6,956 nucleotides of DNA from Moraxellaceae bacterium (GTDB lineage Bacteria; Pseudomonadota; Gammaproteobacteria; Pseudomonadales; Moraxellaceae). The DNA lies in NCBI GenBank assembly GCA_030684415.1, contig JAUXNL010000139.1, forward strand, positions 1-6,956, written 5' to 3'. Of the stretch, positions 1 to 5,556 are shown piece after piece. The position numbers and the translations under genes were made by a program. The first letter of the stretch is position 1; each line of letters opens with the position of its first letter. The notes under the pieces were generated by a model. The model saw nothing but the letters and a program-made list of their open reading frames with translations. It was not told the DNA's origin and made no database searches.

Positions 1-666
1 GGAGGTGGTGTCATGCTCGCGGCCACCGCCTTCTCGCTGGTCATGCCGGGCATTGAGGCGGCCCGTGCGGTCTGGGCAGAGGCTATCGCCCTGCCCGTCT
101 TTGCGGCCGCCGTTGTGGCTGGGTCGGCCTTGCTCATCGGGCTCGACCGTGTGCTGCCGCACAGCCACTTCACCAATGGCCCGGTCATGCTGCAGGCCGG
201 CAATGCCGCACTCGCCAGGCGCGTACGCGGCCTCTGGTTATTCGTGTTTGCGATTGCCCTGCACAACTTGCCAGAAGGATTGGCCGTCGGCGTCAGCGCC
301 GGCAGCGCAGCGGCCAGCCCGGTGAGTATCGGCATCGGCTTGCAGAACCTGCCGGAAGGGCTGGTGGTGGCCATGGCGCTGGTCAGCCTGGGCTATCGCG
401 CGGGCCAGGCAACATTGGTGGCACTGGCCACGGGCTTGGTCGAGCCGGTCGGCGGTGTCATCGGGGCTTCGTTGGTGCAGGGCTCGGCCATGTGGTTGCC
501 GCTGGGACTTGGTCTTGCGGCGGGCGCCATGCTGCATGCCGTGAGCCACGACGTCATTCCCGAGTCACGCCGGGGCGGACATGAAAATGCCGCCAGCATC
601 GGGTTACTCTTGGGTTTTGTGGTCATGACCGGACTCGATGTCGGGCTGGATGTCGGGCTCGGCTGA
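1..666 (+). CDS. ZIP family divalent metal transporter, GufA-like (5' end missing)
   Basis: Inner-membrane transporter of the ZIP family, which moves Zn2+, Fe2+ or related ions into the cytoplasm. The frame is open from base 1 and the residues before the first visible ATG (13) continue the family pattern (GGVMLAATAFSL), so the true start lies outside the window and 13 is an internal Met. Counting from that Met, the helix motifs HNLPEG (84-89) and QNLPEG (111-116) carry the metal-site residues; the Gln in the second is usual in GufA-type members. GLVEPVGG (141-148) and HDVIPES...H (179-190) are further family hallmarks. Hydrophobic helices fill most of the protein. The C terminus ends in a short duplicated GLDV repeat. 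Family assignment is firm; the metal transported cannot be read from sequence. Confidence 0.9.
   Translation, partial: GGGVMLAATAFSLVMPGIEAARAVWAEAIALPVFAAAVVAGSALLIGLDRVLPHSHFTNGPVMLQAGNAALARRVRGLWLFVFAIALHNLPEGLAVGVSAGSAAASPVSIGIGLQNLPEGLVVAMALVSLGYRAGQATLVALATGLVEPVGGVIGASLVQGSAMWLPLGLGLAAGAMLHAVSHDVIPESRRGGHENAASIGLLLGFVVMTGLDVGLDVGLG
637..660 (+). repeat. 12-bp tandem duplication at the 3' end of the ZIP gene
   Basis: Two adjacent 12-base copies (637-648 and 649-660) differ only in their last base and encode GLDVGLDV just before the stop. Because the unit is four codons the frame is kept and the tail is simply four residues longer. It looks like a replication-slippage product with little effect on function. 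Confidence 0.7.
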
Positions 667-737
667 ACGCCACACATTTTTTTGCTGGCACCCGCGCTGC
701 GTAACGGACACAACGCAGTACCAGTAATGAACCCGAC

Positions 738-767
738 GCCAAGGCCACTGCCTGGCACATTTTTTTT
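738..767 (+). terminator. Rho-independent terminator-like hairpin between the ZIP gene and dps
   Basis: Stem 738-745 pairs with 750-756 (GCCA/TGGC, one bulged A at 742, then GGC/GCC) around the four-base loop 746-749. Three bases later comes an uninterrupted run of eight T (760-767). This is the standard intrinsic terminator layout for transcription coming from the ZIP gene, 71 bases after its stop codon. It ends only 29 bases before the dps start codon, so either the dps promoter overlaps it or the hairpin sits in the dps leader. Confidence 0.6.
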
Positions 768-787
768 AACGAAACCCCAGTCTCCCC

Positions 788-793
788 GGAGGA
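788..793 (+). promoter_or_regulatory. Shine-Dalgarno site of dps
   Basis: GGAGGA stands three bases before the ATG at 797. It is a near-perfect anti-16S match, slightly close to the start, and it fixes the dps start codon. Confidence 0.7.
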
Positions 794-796
794 CAC

Positions 797-1306
797 ATGA
801 GCAAGAAACCCGCTACCGCCAAAAGCAAGACCACGGCCCCTGCCGTCAACATCGGCATCAGCGACAATCAGCGCAAGGAAATTGTGGACTGCCTTTCGCA
901 CCTGCTGGCCGACACCTACACGCTGTATCTCAAGACGCACAATTTCCACTGGAACGTCACCGGCCCGATGTTCAATACGCTGCACCTGATGTTCGAGGCG
1001 CAGTACAACGAACTGGCGCTTGCGGTCGACCTGATTGCCGAACGCATCCGCTCGCTGGGGTATCCGGCCCCGGGCAGCTACCGCGAATTTGCCAAGCTCT
1101 CGTCGATTCCGGAAGCCGATGGCGTGCCCTCCGCAGAAGACATGATTCGCCAGTTGGTGGAAGGACAGGAAGCGGTAGTGCGCACCGCACGTTCGATATT
1201 CCCGATGGTGGATGCCGCGTCCGACGAGCCAACGGCCGACGTGCTGACGCAGCGCATGCAGGTGCATGAAAAAACCGCGTGGATGCTGCGCAGCCTGCTC
1301 GGCTGA
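797..1306 (+). CDS. dps: Dps family DNA-protection / ferritin-like iron-storage protein
   Basis: Cytoplasmic protein of 169 residues, the usual length for the family. Dps proteins form 12-subunit shells that oxidise Fe2+, preferably with H2O2, store the mineral and protect DNA. The inter-subunit ferroxidase ligands are all present: H51 in NFHWNVTG, H63 in FNTLH, and D78 and E82 in AVDLIAERI, with E67 in the position of the additional acidic ligand. The numbering coincides with E. coli Dps as I recall it. The N-terminal tail (residues 1-16) is rich in Lys, Ala and Thr (K3, K4, K9, K11), like the tails that bind DNA in other Dps proteins, though that role is inferred here. The start is supported by GGAGGA. 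A hairpin follows the stop directly. The gene sits between metal transport genes, consistent with an iron-handling role. Confidence 0.95.
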   Translation: MSKKPATAKSKTTAPAVNIGISDNQRKEIVDCLSHLLADTYTLYLKTHNFHWNVTGPMFNTLHLMFEAQYNELALAVDLIAERIRSLGYPAPGSYREFAKLSSIPEADGVPSAEDMIRQLVEGQEAVVRTARSIFPMVDAASDEPTADVLTQRMQVHEKTAWMLRSLLG

Positions 1307-1348
1307 GACGCACGGCGTTGATACCGGCAGCGGCATCAGCGCCGCGTC
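1307..1348 (+). other. Strong hairpin directly after the dps stop codon
   Basis: Left arm 1307-1322 pairs with right arm 1335-1348: GACG/CGTC, a CA bulge, CGGCG/CGCCG, one G-T wobble, then TGAT/ATCA. The loop (1323-1334) can itself pair through CCG and CGG. It starts at the base after the TGA. There is no T tract, so it is more likely an mRNA 3'-end stabiliser or a Rho-assisted end than a classical intrinsic terminator. Confidence 0.5.
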
Positions 1349-1361
1349 ATTGGCCTCTAGC

Positions 1362-1378
1362 GAAACGCTGAGTAGCCG
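1362..1378 (+). repeat. Left copy of a 17-bp imperfect direct repeat flanking mntA-hepT
   Basis: Matches 2300-2316 at 15 of 17 positions; both differences are A/G. The right copy covers the last codons and stop of hepT. Read in the same register, this left copy gives Arg-Asn-Ala-Glu-stop against Arg-Asp-Ala-Glu-stop on the right. It may therefore be a scrap of a second hepT end, a recombination scar, or chance similarity. Confidence 0.4.
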
Positions 1379-1589
1379 GATTGGCGTCGTGCCCGCGCAC
1401 AGCACGGGCACTGTATCGGCGTGGGCTTAACAGCCACTCGTGCAATCAGGAGCACGAATATTCAAAAGCTTCGTGACACGGCAAAAGCGGCAGGAGCCCA
1501 ACCCCTGCAGTGTGCCCCCCCACCGCACGGGCCCGCATGCTGACCCCGGGCGCTGCTGGCATTACACCAAAGACAGCGCCACCGCCGCC

Positions 1590-1618
1590 ATGCCGGCTTT
1601 TCTCTATTGGGCTATGAT
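1590..1618 (+). promoter_or_regulatory. Candidate promoter of mntA-hepT
   Basis: TATGAT at 1613-1618 matches the sigma-70 -10 box at 5 of 6 positions and lies 30 bases before the mntA ATG. At a 17-base spacing the -35 position (1590-1595) matches TTGACA at only 3 of 6, so the promoter would be weak or activator-dependent. MntA-HepT operons are often self-regulated, but I see no clear operator palindrome here. Confidence 0.4.
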
Positions 1619-1648
1619 CAGGCTCACATTCTCACCGGGACGCCTTTG

Positions 1649-1939
1649 ATGAAGCCCTCAGTTGCTCTGGCCTCACACCGCGAGGCCATTCGTCGCGTCA
1701 TCAACGCTCACAATGCGCGCAATCCGCGTGTGTTCGGGTCGGTGATTCATGGCAACGACACCGACGACAGTGATCTGGACATCCTGATTGACCCCACGCC
1801 CGAGACGTCTCTGTTTGACATTTGCGCCATACGGCATGAGTTGTTGCAGTTACTCGGTGTGCCCGTGGATGTGCTGACCCCAAAAGCACTGCCTGAGAAA
1901 TTCCGCCACATCGTGCTGTCAGAGGCCCAACCATTGTGA
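1649..1939 (+). CDS. mntA: MntA-type minimal nucleotidyltransferase antitoxin
   Basis: Cytoplasmic 96-residue protein of the minimal nucleotidyltransferase family. In studied MntA-HepT toxin-antitoxin pairs the antitoxin transfers AMP from ATP to a tyrosine of the HEPN toxin and so switches it off. The catalytic signature is complete: G30-S31, ten residues, then D42-x-D44 (the GSX10DXD motif), with D74 in PVDVLT as the likely third acidic residue. Length fits the short MntA class. The frame extends upstream to an ATG at 1607, but those 14 residues are unlike the family and overlap the -10 box. The ATG at 1649 has GGGA eight bases before it and begins the conserved region. The stop overlaps the GTG of hepT (1936-1939), typical of translational coupling. 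The antitoxin looks fully functional although its toxin gene is interrupted. Confidence 0.88.
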   Translation: MKPSVALASHREAIRRVINAHNARNPRVFGSVIHGNDTDDSDLDILIDPTPETSLFDICAIRHELLQLLGVPVDVLTPKALPEKFRHIVLSEAQPL

Positions 1940-2313
1940 GCAGAAAAAGCAAACAACGGCTGGCGGATTATCTGGGCCATATCCTGTAGGCATTGAAACG
2001 CATCGATCACTACACCACCGACATCACTGAAACCCGCTTCTTGCAAGACTCTCTCATTCAAGACGCGGTCATTCGCAATATCGAAATCATTGGCGAAGCC
2101 AGCCACAACATCGAGCGGCACCACCCTGAGTTTGTAGCCGCTCATCCCCACCTGGCTCTTCAATCTGCTTATCAGATGCGAAATGCGGTTGCCCATGGCT
2201 ACTTCAAAATCGACATGGAAATTGTCTGGAAAACCGTTCAAGAAGACTTTCCGGATTTTTACGCACAAATTGCGACTGCCGCCGAGACGGTTCACCCAAG
2301 AGACGCTGAATAG
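1936..2313 (+). pseudogene. hepT: HepT HEPN-domain ribonuclease toxin, interrupted by amber stop at codon 18
   Basis: HepT (DUF86/HEPN) toxins are RNases neutralised by the partner MntA. Translation from the GTG at 1936 gives a family-like N terminus (SRKSKQRLADYLGHIL), then TAG at 1987-1989, then the rest of a normal HepT in the same frame to 2313. The interrupted codon is probably Glu or Gln in relatives, one base away from TAG. The part after the stop can be read as an open frame from TTG at 1993 (106 residues), with at best a weak TAGG in front. In it the HEPN active-site motif RX4HXY is intact: R63, H68 and Y70 in RNAVAHGY, Y70 being the expected AMPylation target. Full-length numbering would be R82, H87, Y89. 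A TTG-started product would lack most of the first helix. Most likely inactivated; a truncated or readthrough product cannot be excluded. Confidence 0.8.
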
Positions 2314-2316
2314 CCG
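2300..2316 (+). repeat. Right copy of the 17-bp imperfect direct repeat
   Basis: Partner of 1362-1378, 938 bases away, with 15 of 17 bases identical. It spans the final hepT codons and the TAG stop. It lies at the edge where the plus-strand cassette ends and the minus-strand zincin-like gene loses its expected 3' end, which is why it may mark a junction. Confidence 0.4.
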
Positions 2317-2341
2317 CGCTCGCCCCACGCTTGCATCGTGA

Positions 2342-3424
2342 TTATCCGATGAAGGACGCGTGACGGCCCCTCTGTCTGATCGCATGGCCGTACTGGTGCG
2401 GAAAGACAATGCGGACATCCATGCGCCCATCGGCCGCACTGCCCGGCCGCGCCATCCACTCCTGCGGATCGCTGGTCGGCAGCCAATCGTCACCACTGCC
2501 CAGCCATTCGAAGTACCAGCCGTGGCCGGCGCCGTTGCTGTCGGTACTGCTGTCGAGCGTGATCGACGTGCCCGAGGTCAGGCCGAGGGACTGACCGGGG
2601 AGATCGGCGAGGGTGAAGGTGATGGGGGCATATTCGGGGGCGCCCCACGAATATTCAGCGGGAAGGGCCGCGCCCTCCTCCGGCATTACACTGAAACCGA
2701 TTTTTGAAGAGGAAACCTTGATGAATTTAGGCTGAAAATTCAGCTCATCACGGCAAAGATCTTCATTGCCAATGGCCTCTCGTACGACGATAGTCACGAC
2801 GACTTTATAGCGCTTGCCCTCATACTCGACCATAAAAGCAGCTGTGTCTTCTCCTACAAAGCCGGGATTGGGCTTGTATTGATAAGAAAATGGCTGGGCC
2901 TTTTCCAGATAAAATAACTTTCCGTTGGCCGGCGCCGCAAGATAAGTGACCTTTGCCAATCCAAGATCAATATCAACACCTTTTTCACTCTTGAAATAGC
3001 CAAATAATAATGCCCTCGCAGGGTCAACAACATTTCCTTGAATAGTATCGCCTTTAACAAACAAATGATCGGCCTGACGGCAGTCGGTAAAGACATAATC
3101 AAATGAATGCCCTGGCGCCGCAGCCACCTGATGCACCGATACCATTTCATCTGACTGATAAGCCTGCACCATCTCAACTGGCACAGAGGGAACGTCGATT
3201 GCAAACATGAATTCCTCCACGGTTTCTTCAACAGATTGATAAGCACTCGACGACAATAGCGGCAAGCTTGATGCTGATTCTGACAAATCACGCGCAGGCA
3301 ACACGTCAGCCAACAAATTCTGGCCTCCTTCAATCCCCTGAGCGTCTGGCACCCGCAATTGCCCATAAGAATGACGGTGATGTTTGCGATATGAAAAGCC
3401 CCCTGGCCCGCTCCCGCTCACCAC
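2342..3424 (-). CDS. Cadherin-like protein with degenerate, truncated zincin-type C-terminal module
   Basis: A 360-residue protein that I can describe only in parts. Residues 1-100 are low in recognisable features, with no signal peptide or membrane segment. Residues about 150-215 resemble a cadherin-like/VCBS-type beta domain (APANGKLFY, then YKPNPGFVGEDTAAFMVEY, then a VVVTIVV strand). Residues about 268-347 resemble a module I recall from large secreted adhesin-like proteins, with LADLPGQSLG, SITLD, GHGWYFE and WLPTSDPQEW. That module normally ends in a metalloprotease HEYGH motif. Here it reads HQYGH (343-347), with the catalytic Glu replaced by Gln, and the protein stops 13 residues later. 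Start: tandem GTG codons (3424 and 3421), with AAGGA at 3434-3438 nine bases upstream of the first. It begins five bases after the DUF3592 gene, so the two are probably co-transcribed. The middle is clearly AT-richer than its flanks (3001-3060 has 23 G/C of 60). It may be a decaying gene; function unknown. Confidence 0.6.
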   Translation of the reverse strand: MVSGSGPGGFSYRKHHRHSYGQLRVPDAQGIEGGQNLLADVLPARDLSESASSLPLLSSSAYQSVEETVEEFMFAIDVPSVPVEMVQAYQSDEMVSVHQVAAAPGHSFDYVFTDCRQADHLFVKGDTIQGNVVDPARALLFGYFKSEKGVDIDLGLAKVTYLAAPANGKLFYLEKAQPFSYQYKPNPGFVGEDTAAFMVEYEGKRYKVVVTIVVREAIGNEDLCRDELNFQPKFIKVSSSKIGFSVMPEEGAALPAEYSWGAPEYAPITFTLADLPGQSLGLTSGTSITLDSSTDSNGAGHGWYFEWLGSGDDWLPTSDPQEWMARPGSAADGRMDVRIVFPHQYGHAIRQRGRHASFIG

Positions 3425-3429
3425 CGACG

Positions 3430-5277
3430 CTATTCCTTGCCCTGCCGTGCAGCCTTGCGCTCTGCCATTCCCGGCCGCCGCTGCGCGCCCAGAAACGGCA
3501 AGCGCGCGGCTTGCGCAAACGCTGCGCCAGCCTGTGTCGCTTGCGCCACGCCCTTGAAGCCATCGCCAATGGCGTGGCGCTTTTCATCCTGCAACACCAG
3601 CTCCAGACCGTAATACACCGTGGTCTTGTTGCCGGTGGTCATGGTGCCGCCTTTACTCAGTGCAAGGCCGCGCACATCGCCGGGCGCGCACTCGACACGA
3701 TGCACCGGAATGCCGAAGAGCCAGTGGCGAATGCGCACGCTGCGGCTGTCGGCCTCCACCCGCAAACGATTACCCAGCGACCAGAGGCCGCCCAGAAAAA
3801 TACCGCCTCCCGTCAGACTGAACACCGGCCCCATCACATAGCGCGGCACGATTTCATCCAGGGAAAACAAAAAGACGCCGGCCCCCGCAAAAATGGCACC
3901 AAAGAGCAGCAACATCACGGCCGTGCCCCACCGTCGCCCGGCGCGAAAATCCATGGCAGCGCCTCCGGTCGGCAAGAGTGAAAATCCGCTGATGGCTTCG
4001 GCCTGCGCCATTTCATGTACCAGATGCGCCCGCATCCGTTGCGCCGGAATGCTCTGCACTGCAACAGCCGGGGCTGAACCCAGCGGCGCTGACATACCGG
4101 CAGCGGCCGTGTTCTGCGCTGCATCGGCGCACACAAACACTGGCAAGGGCCACTCACGATCAAAGTCGATGCCGGGCAGTTTGGCGCCCGCCGTCAGCCG
4201 CCATTCGGTGTAATCGTCAGACACGTCTTCCGACGCCGGCAGGTCGGCAGGTGTCGCAAAACTGAACCAGATACGGGTATGACCTTCTGCGGTGGGCTCC
4301 CCGAGCAGATGACGCGTTTCCTGCCAATGCGGCGAGCGCGAGGTACGCCGGTTTTTACCGGTGCCGGTTTCATGCACCCGCACACAACTCAAGGACACTT
4401 CAAACGCCAGATCCGCCTGAAACGGAACGGGTGCCACGATATCGCCACCGACCTGTCCGCCGATTCGTCCGGGATACGGGTCGAGAGTCAGCACGGTGGC
4501 GCCGAATTTGCGCGCGGCCAGCGAGGCGTAAATCGCTGATACGACGAGGCCCACCCCGATCAGCGGAAACAACAGGCCGATCAGGATGGCCTGATTGCCT
4601 TTGGCCAGCTCGGAAGGCACGGCAAAGGTCACGGGCAAGCTCAAGGCCGTCCAGAGCAAGGCGAATCCCCAGAGCACCCAAACGCCGCTCTTGTTATCCG
4701 CGCGCAGCACTGGCGAGGCCCATTCGGGCCGCAAGCGCCAGGGCTCGGCGGCATCGGCGGGCAAGGGCTCCTTGTCTTTGTGCAGGATGGCCCAGCCGAT
4801 CAGTGCAGCGCCCACACTGCCAAAGACAAGGGCAAACAACGCATAAAAGCCGACCATGCCCCAGCGCACATCCCGGTGATAAACCGAGTCATCCGGATTG
4901 TCCGGATTGACCCAGACCGTTATCGGCCGCGCGTTGCTCATGGCGCGGCGCAGCTCACCGGCCCGTTGCCGCTGGAAATCGCCGACGCTGTCGTAGCCTG
5001 AGTCGTTGATGGCCACTCGGGTGCCGGTGCGTTCGCGCCCGCCGGCGTAATAGCGGTACTCCACCACGGCCTTCCAACTGGTACTGCCATCGTTGTAGCT
5101 CGAGAGCAGATCGGCCGACAGCACACGCGCCGACACCGGCTGCCAAGTGCGCATCTGCCAGGCGTCATGCAGGGTTGGCAGCAGTGCCAGCACCAGCATG
5201 CCCACCCCCACACCAAAGAAGGGCAGTCCGAACAACACCAGGAAAATACGGCCACCACGCGACGACGACTTGGCCAT
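3430..5277 (-). CDS. DUF3592 domain-containing multi-pass membrane protein
   Basis: A 615-residue inner-membrane protein of unknown function. Hydrophobic segments lie at about 11-33, 138-165, 198-220, 228-252, 450-472 and 480-501. Between the first two is a soluble beta-rich segment (about 41-135) containing WQPVSARVLSADL, then VEYRYYAGGRERTGTRV, then ITVWVNPDNPDDSVYHRD. This is the typical DUF3592 pattern, in which a Pro-rich VNP(D/E)NP strand precedes the next membrane helix. Residues 253-380 and 503-600 form further soluble parts with no recognised motif; 385-410 is an Ala/Pro-rich linker. The ATG at 5277 has AAGGAG seven bases upstream (5285-5290). The downstream zincin-like gene follows after five bases. 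Domain name is fairly sure; no biochemical role is known to me, and the length is well above a minimal DUF3592 protein. Confidence 0.8.
   Translation of the reverse strand: MAKSSSRGGRIFLVLFGLPFFGVGVGMLVLALLPTLHDAWQMRTWQPVSARVLSADLLSSYNDGSTSWKAVVEYRYYAGGRERTGTRVAINDSGYDSVGDFQRQRAGELRRAMSNARPITVWVNPDNPDDSVYHRDVRWGMVGFYALFALVFGSVGAALIGWAILHKDKEPLPADAAEPWRLRPEWASPVLRADNKSGVWVLWGFALLWTALSLPVTFAVPSELAKGNQAILIGLLFPLIGVGLVVSAIYASLAARKFGATVLTLDPYPGRIGGQVGGDIVAPVPFQADLAFEVSLSCVRVHETGTGKNRRTSRSPHWQETRHLLGEPTAEGHTRIWFSFATPADLPASEDVSDDYTEWRLTAGAKLPGIDFDREWPLPVFVCADAAQNTAAAGMSAPLGSAPAVAVQSIPAQRMRAHLVHEMAQAEAISGFSLLPTGGAAMDFRAGRRWGTAVMLLLFGAIFAGAGVFLFSLDEIVPRYVMGPVFSLTGGGIFLGGLWSLGNRLRVEADSRSVRIRHWLFGIPVHRVECAPGDVRGLALSKGGTMTTGNKTTVYYGLELVLQDEKRHAIGDGFKGVAQATQAGAAFAQAARLPFLGAQRRPGMAERKAARQGKE
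3434..3438 (-). promoter_or_regulatory. Shine-Dalgarno site of the zincin-like gene
   Basis: AAGGA on the minus strand, inside the last codons of the upstream DUF3592 gene and nine bases before the first of two GTG codons. It is the main reason to start the downstream gene at 3424 and suggests translational coupling within a two-gene operon. Confidence 0.45.
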
Positions 5278-5284
5278 GAACAGG

Positions 5285-5290
5285 CTCCTT
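5285..5290 (-). promoter_or_regulatory. Shine-Dalgarno site of the DUF3592 gene
   Basis: AAGGAG on the minus strand, seven bases before the ATG at 5277-5275. Sequence and spacing are close to ideal and decide this start. Confidence 0.7.
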
Positions 5291-5294
5291 GACG

Positions 5295-5307
5295 GCTTGC
5301 TGAAAAA
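5295..5307 (-). repeat. 13-bp repeat arm related to the 5421-5456 hairpin
   Basis: These 13 bases are the exact reverse complement of 5440-5452 in the right arm of the nearby hairpin. They match the hairpin's left arm (5425-5436) directly except for one base in the shared part. Three copies of one motif within 165 bases suggest a dispersed palindromic repeat or the ends of a small non-coding element. Confidence 0.5.
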
Positions 5308-5367
5308 CGCCCCTCCCGAGCTTTTCCAGCCCGCAATCTAGGCGCAGGTCCGGAATCGCTCCACGCT

Positions 5368-5395
5368 GAATCAATCACTCAACCGTGATTGATTC
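5368..5395. repeat. Perfect 11-bp inverted repeat in the DUF3592-feoA intergenic region
   Basis: Left arm 5368-5378 (GAATCAATCAC) is matched exactly by its reverse complement at 5385-5395, around a six-base loop. No T tract follows on either strand, and a terminator would be out of place between divergent genes. A dimeric-regulator operator or a mobile palindromic repeat is more likely. It does not fit the Fur or FNR consensus. Confidence 0.7.
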
Positions 5396-5420
5396 GCGAC
5401 CCGGCCATCCTTGCCCGGGA

Positions 5421-5456
5421 AACAGCTTACTGAAAAGCATTTTTCAGCAAGCTGTT
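5421..5456. repeat. 16-bp inverted repeat (hairpin) upstream of feoA
   Basis: Left arm 5421-5436 pairs with 5441-5456 with a single mismatch (A5429 opposite C5448) and the four-base loop GCAT. It begins 25 bases after the preceding 11-bp palindrome. Its motif recurs at 5295-5307. It could be a REP-like repeat or the end of a small non-autonomous element; nothing protein-coding lies within. Confidence 0.7.
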
Positions 5457-5556
5457 AACAGAATCTGCGTGAGCATACCCGCCGGCGCATCAGACCGGGC
5501 GGCCACCCCTCCGCACTTCCGGCCTGCTGGTCTGGCCGGAAAATCTCCCCAGGCTG

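Larger units (their letters stand above)
1307..1648. other. Gene-free stretch between dps and mntA
   Basis: No convincing gene on either strand. The stretch holds the post-dps hairpin (1307-1348), a 7-bp perfect inverted repeat with a 9-base loop (1389-1395 with 1405-1411), one copy of an imperfect direct repeat (1362-1378), and near its right end a -10-like box for mntA (1613-1618). The open frame of 69 codons at 1440-1649 resembles no family I know and has no ribosome binding site, so it is not called. Confidence 0.6.

Noticed and set aside
697..718. 6-bp inverted repeat with 10-base loop upstream of dps
   Set aside because: Short stem, long loop, no T tract; easily chance in GC-rich sequence.
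1440..1649. 69-codon open frame upstream of mntA on the plus strand
   Set aside because: No family resemblance, no ribosome binding site, Cys/Pro/Arg-rich low-quality composition, and it overlaps the candidate mntA promoter.
2334..2351. 5-bp inverted repeat as terminator between hepT and the zincin-like gene
   Set aside because: Five pairs with an eight-base loop and no T run are too weak to call a terminator.
1747..2496. 249-codon minus-strand open frame opposite mntA and hepT
   Set aside because: It is antisense to genes with clear motifs, and its N-terminal part is an alternate frame of the zincin-like gene end. Only the short SSDNHD relic in it is considered meaningful.
4431..4910. 159-codon plus-strand open frame inside the DUF3592 gene
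   Set aside because: Arg/Ala/Pro-rich translation typical of a shadow frame in GC-rich DNA; the minus strand has a better supported gene.
5368..5395. FNR or Fur site at the 11-bp palindrome
   Set aside because: Arm sequence and spacing fit neither TTGAT-N4-ATCAA nor the 7-1-7 Fur pattern.
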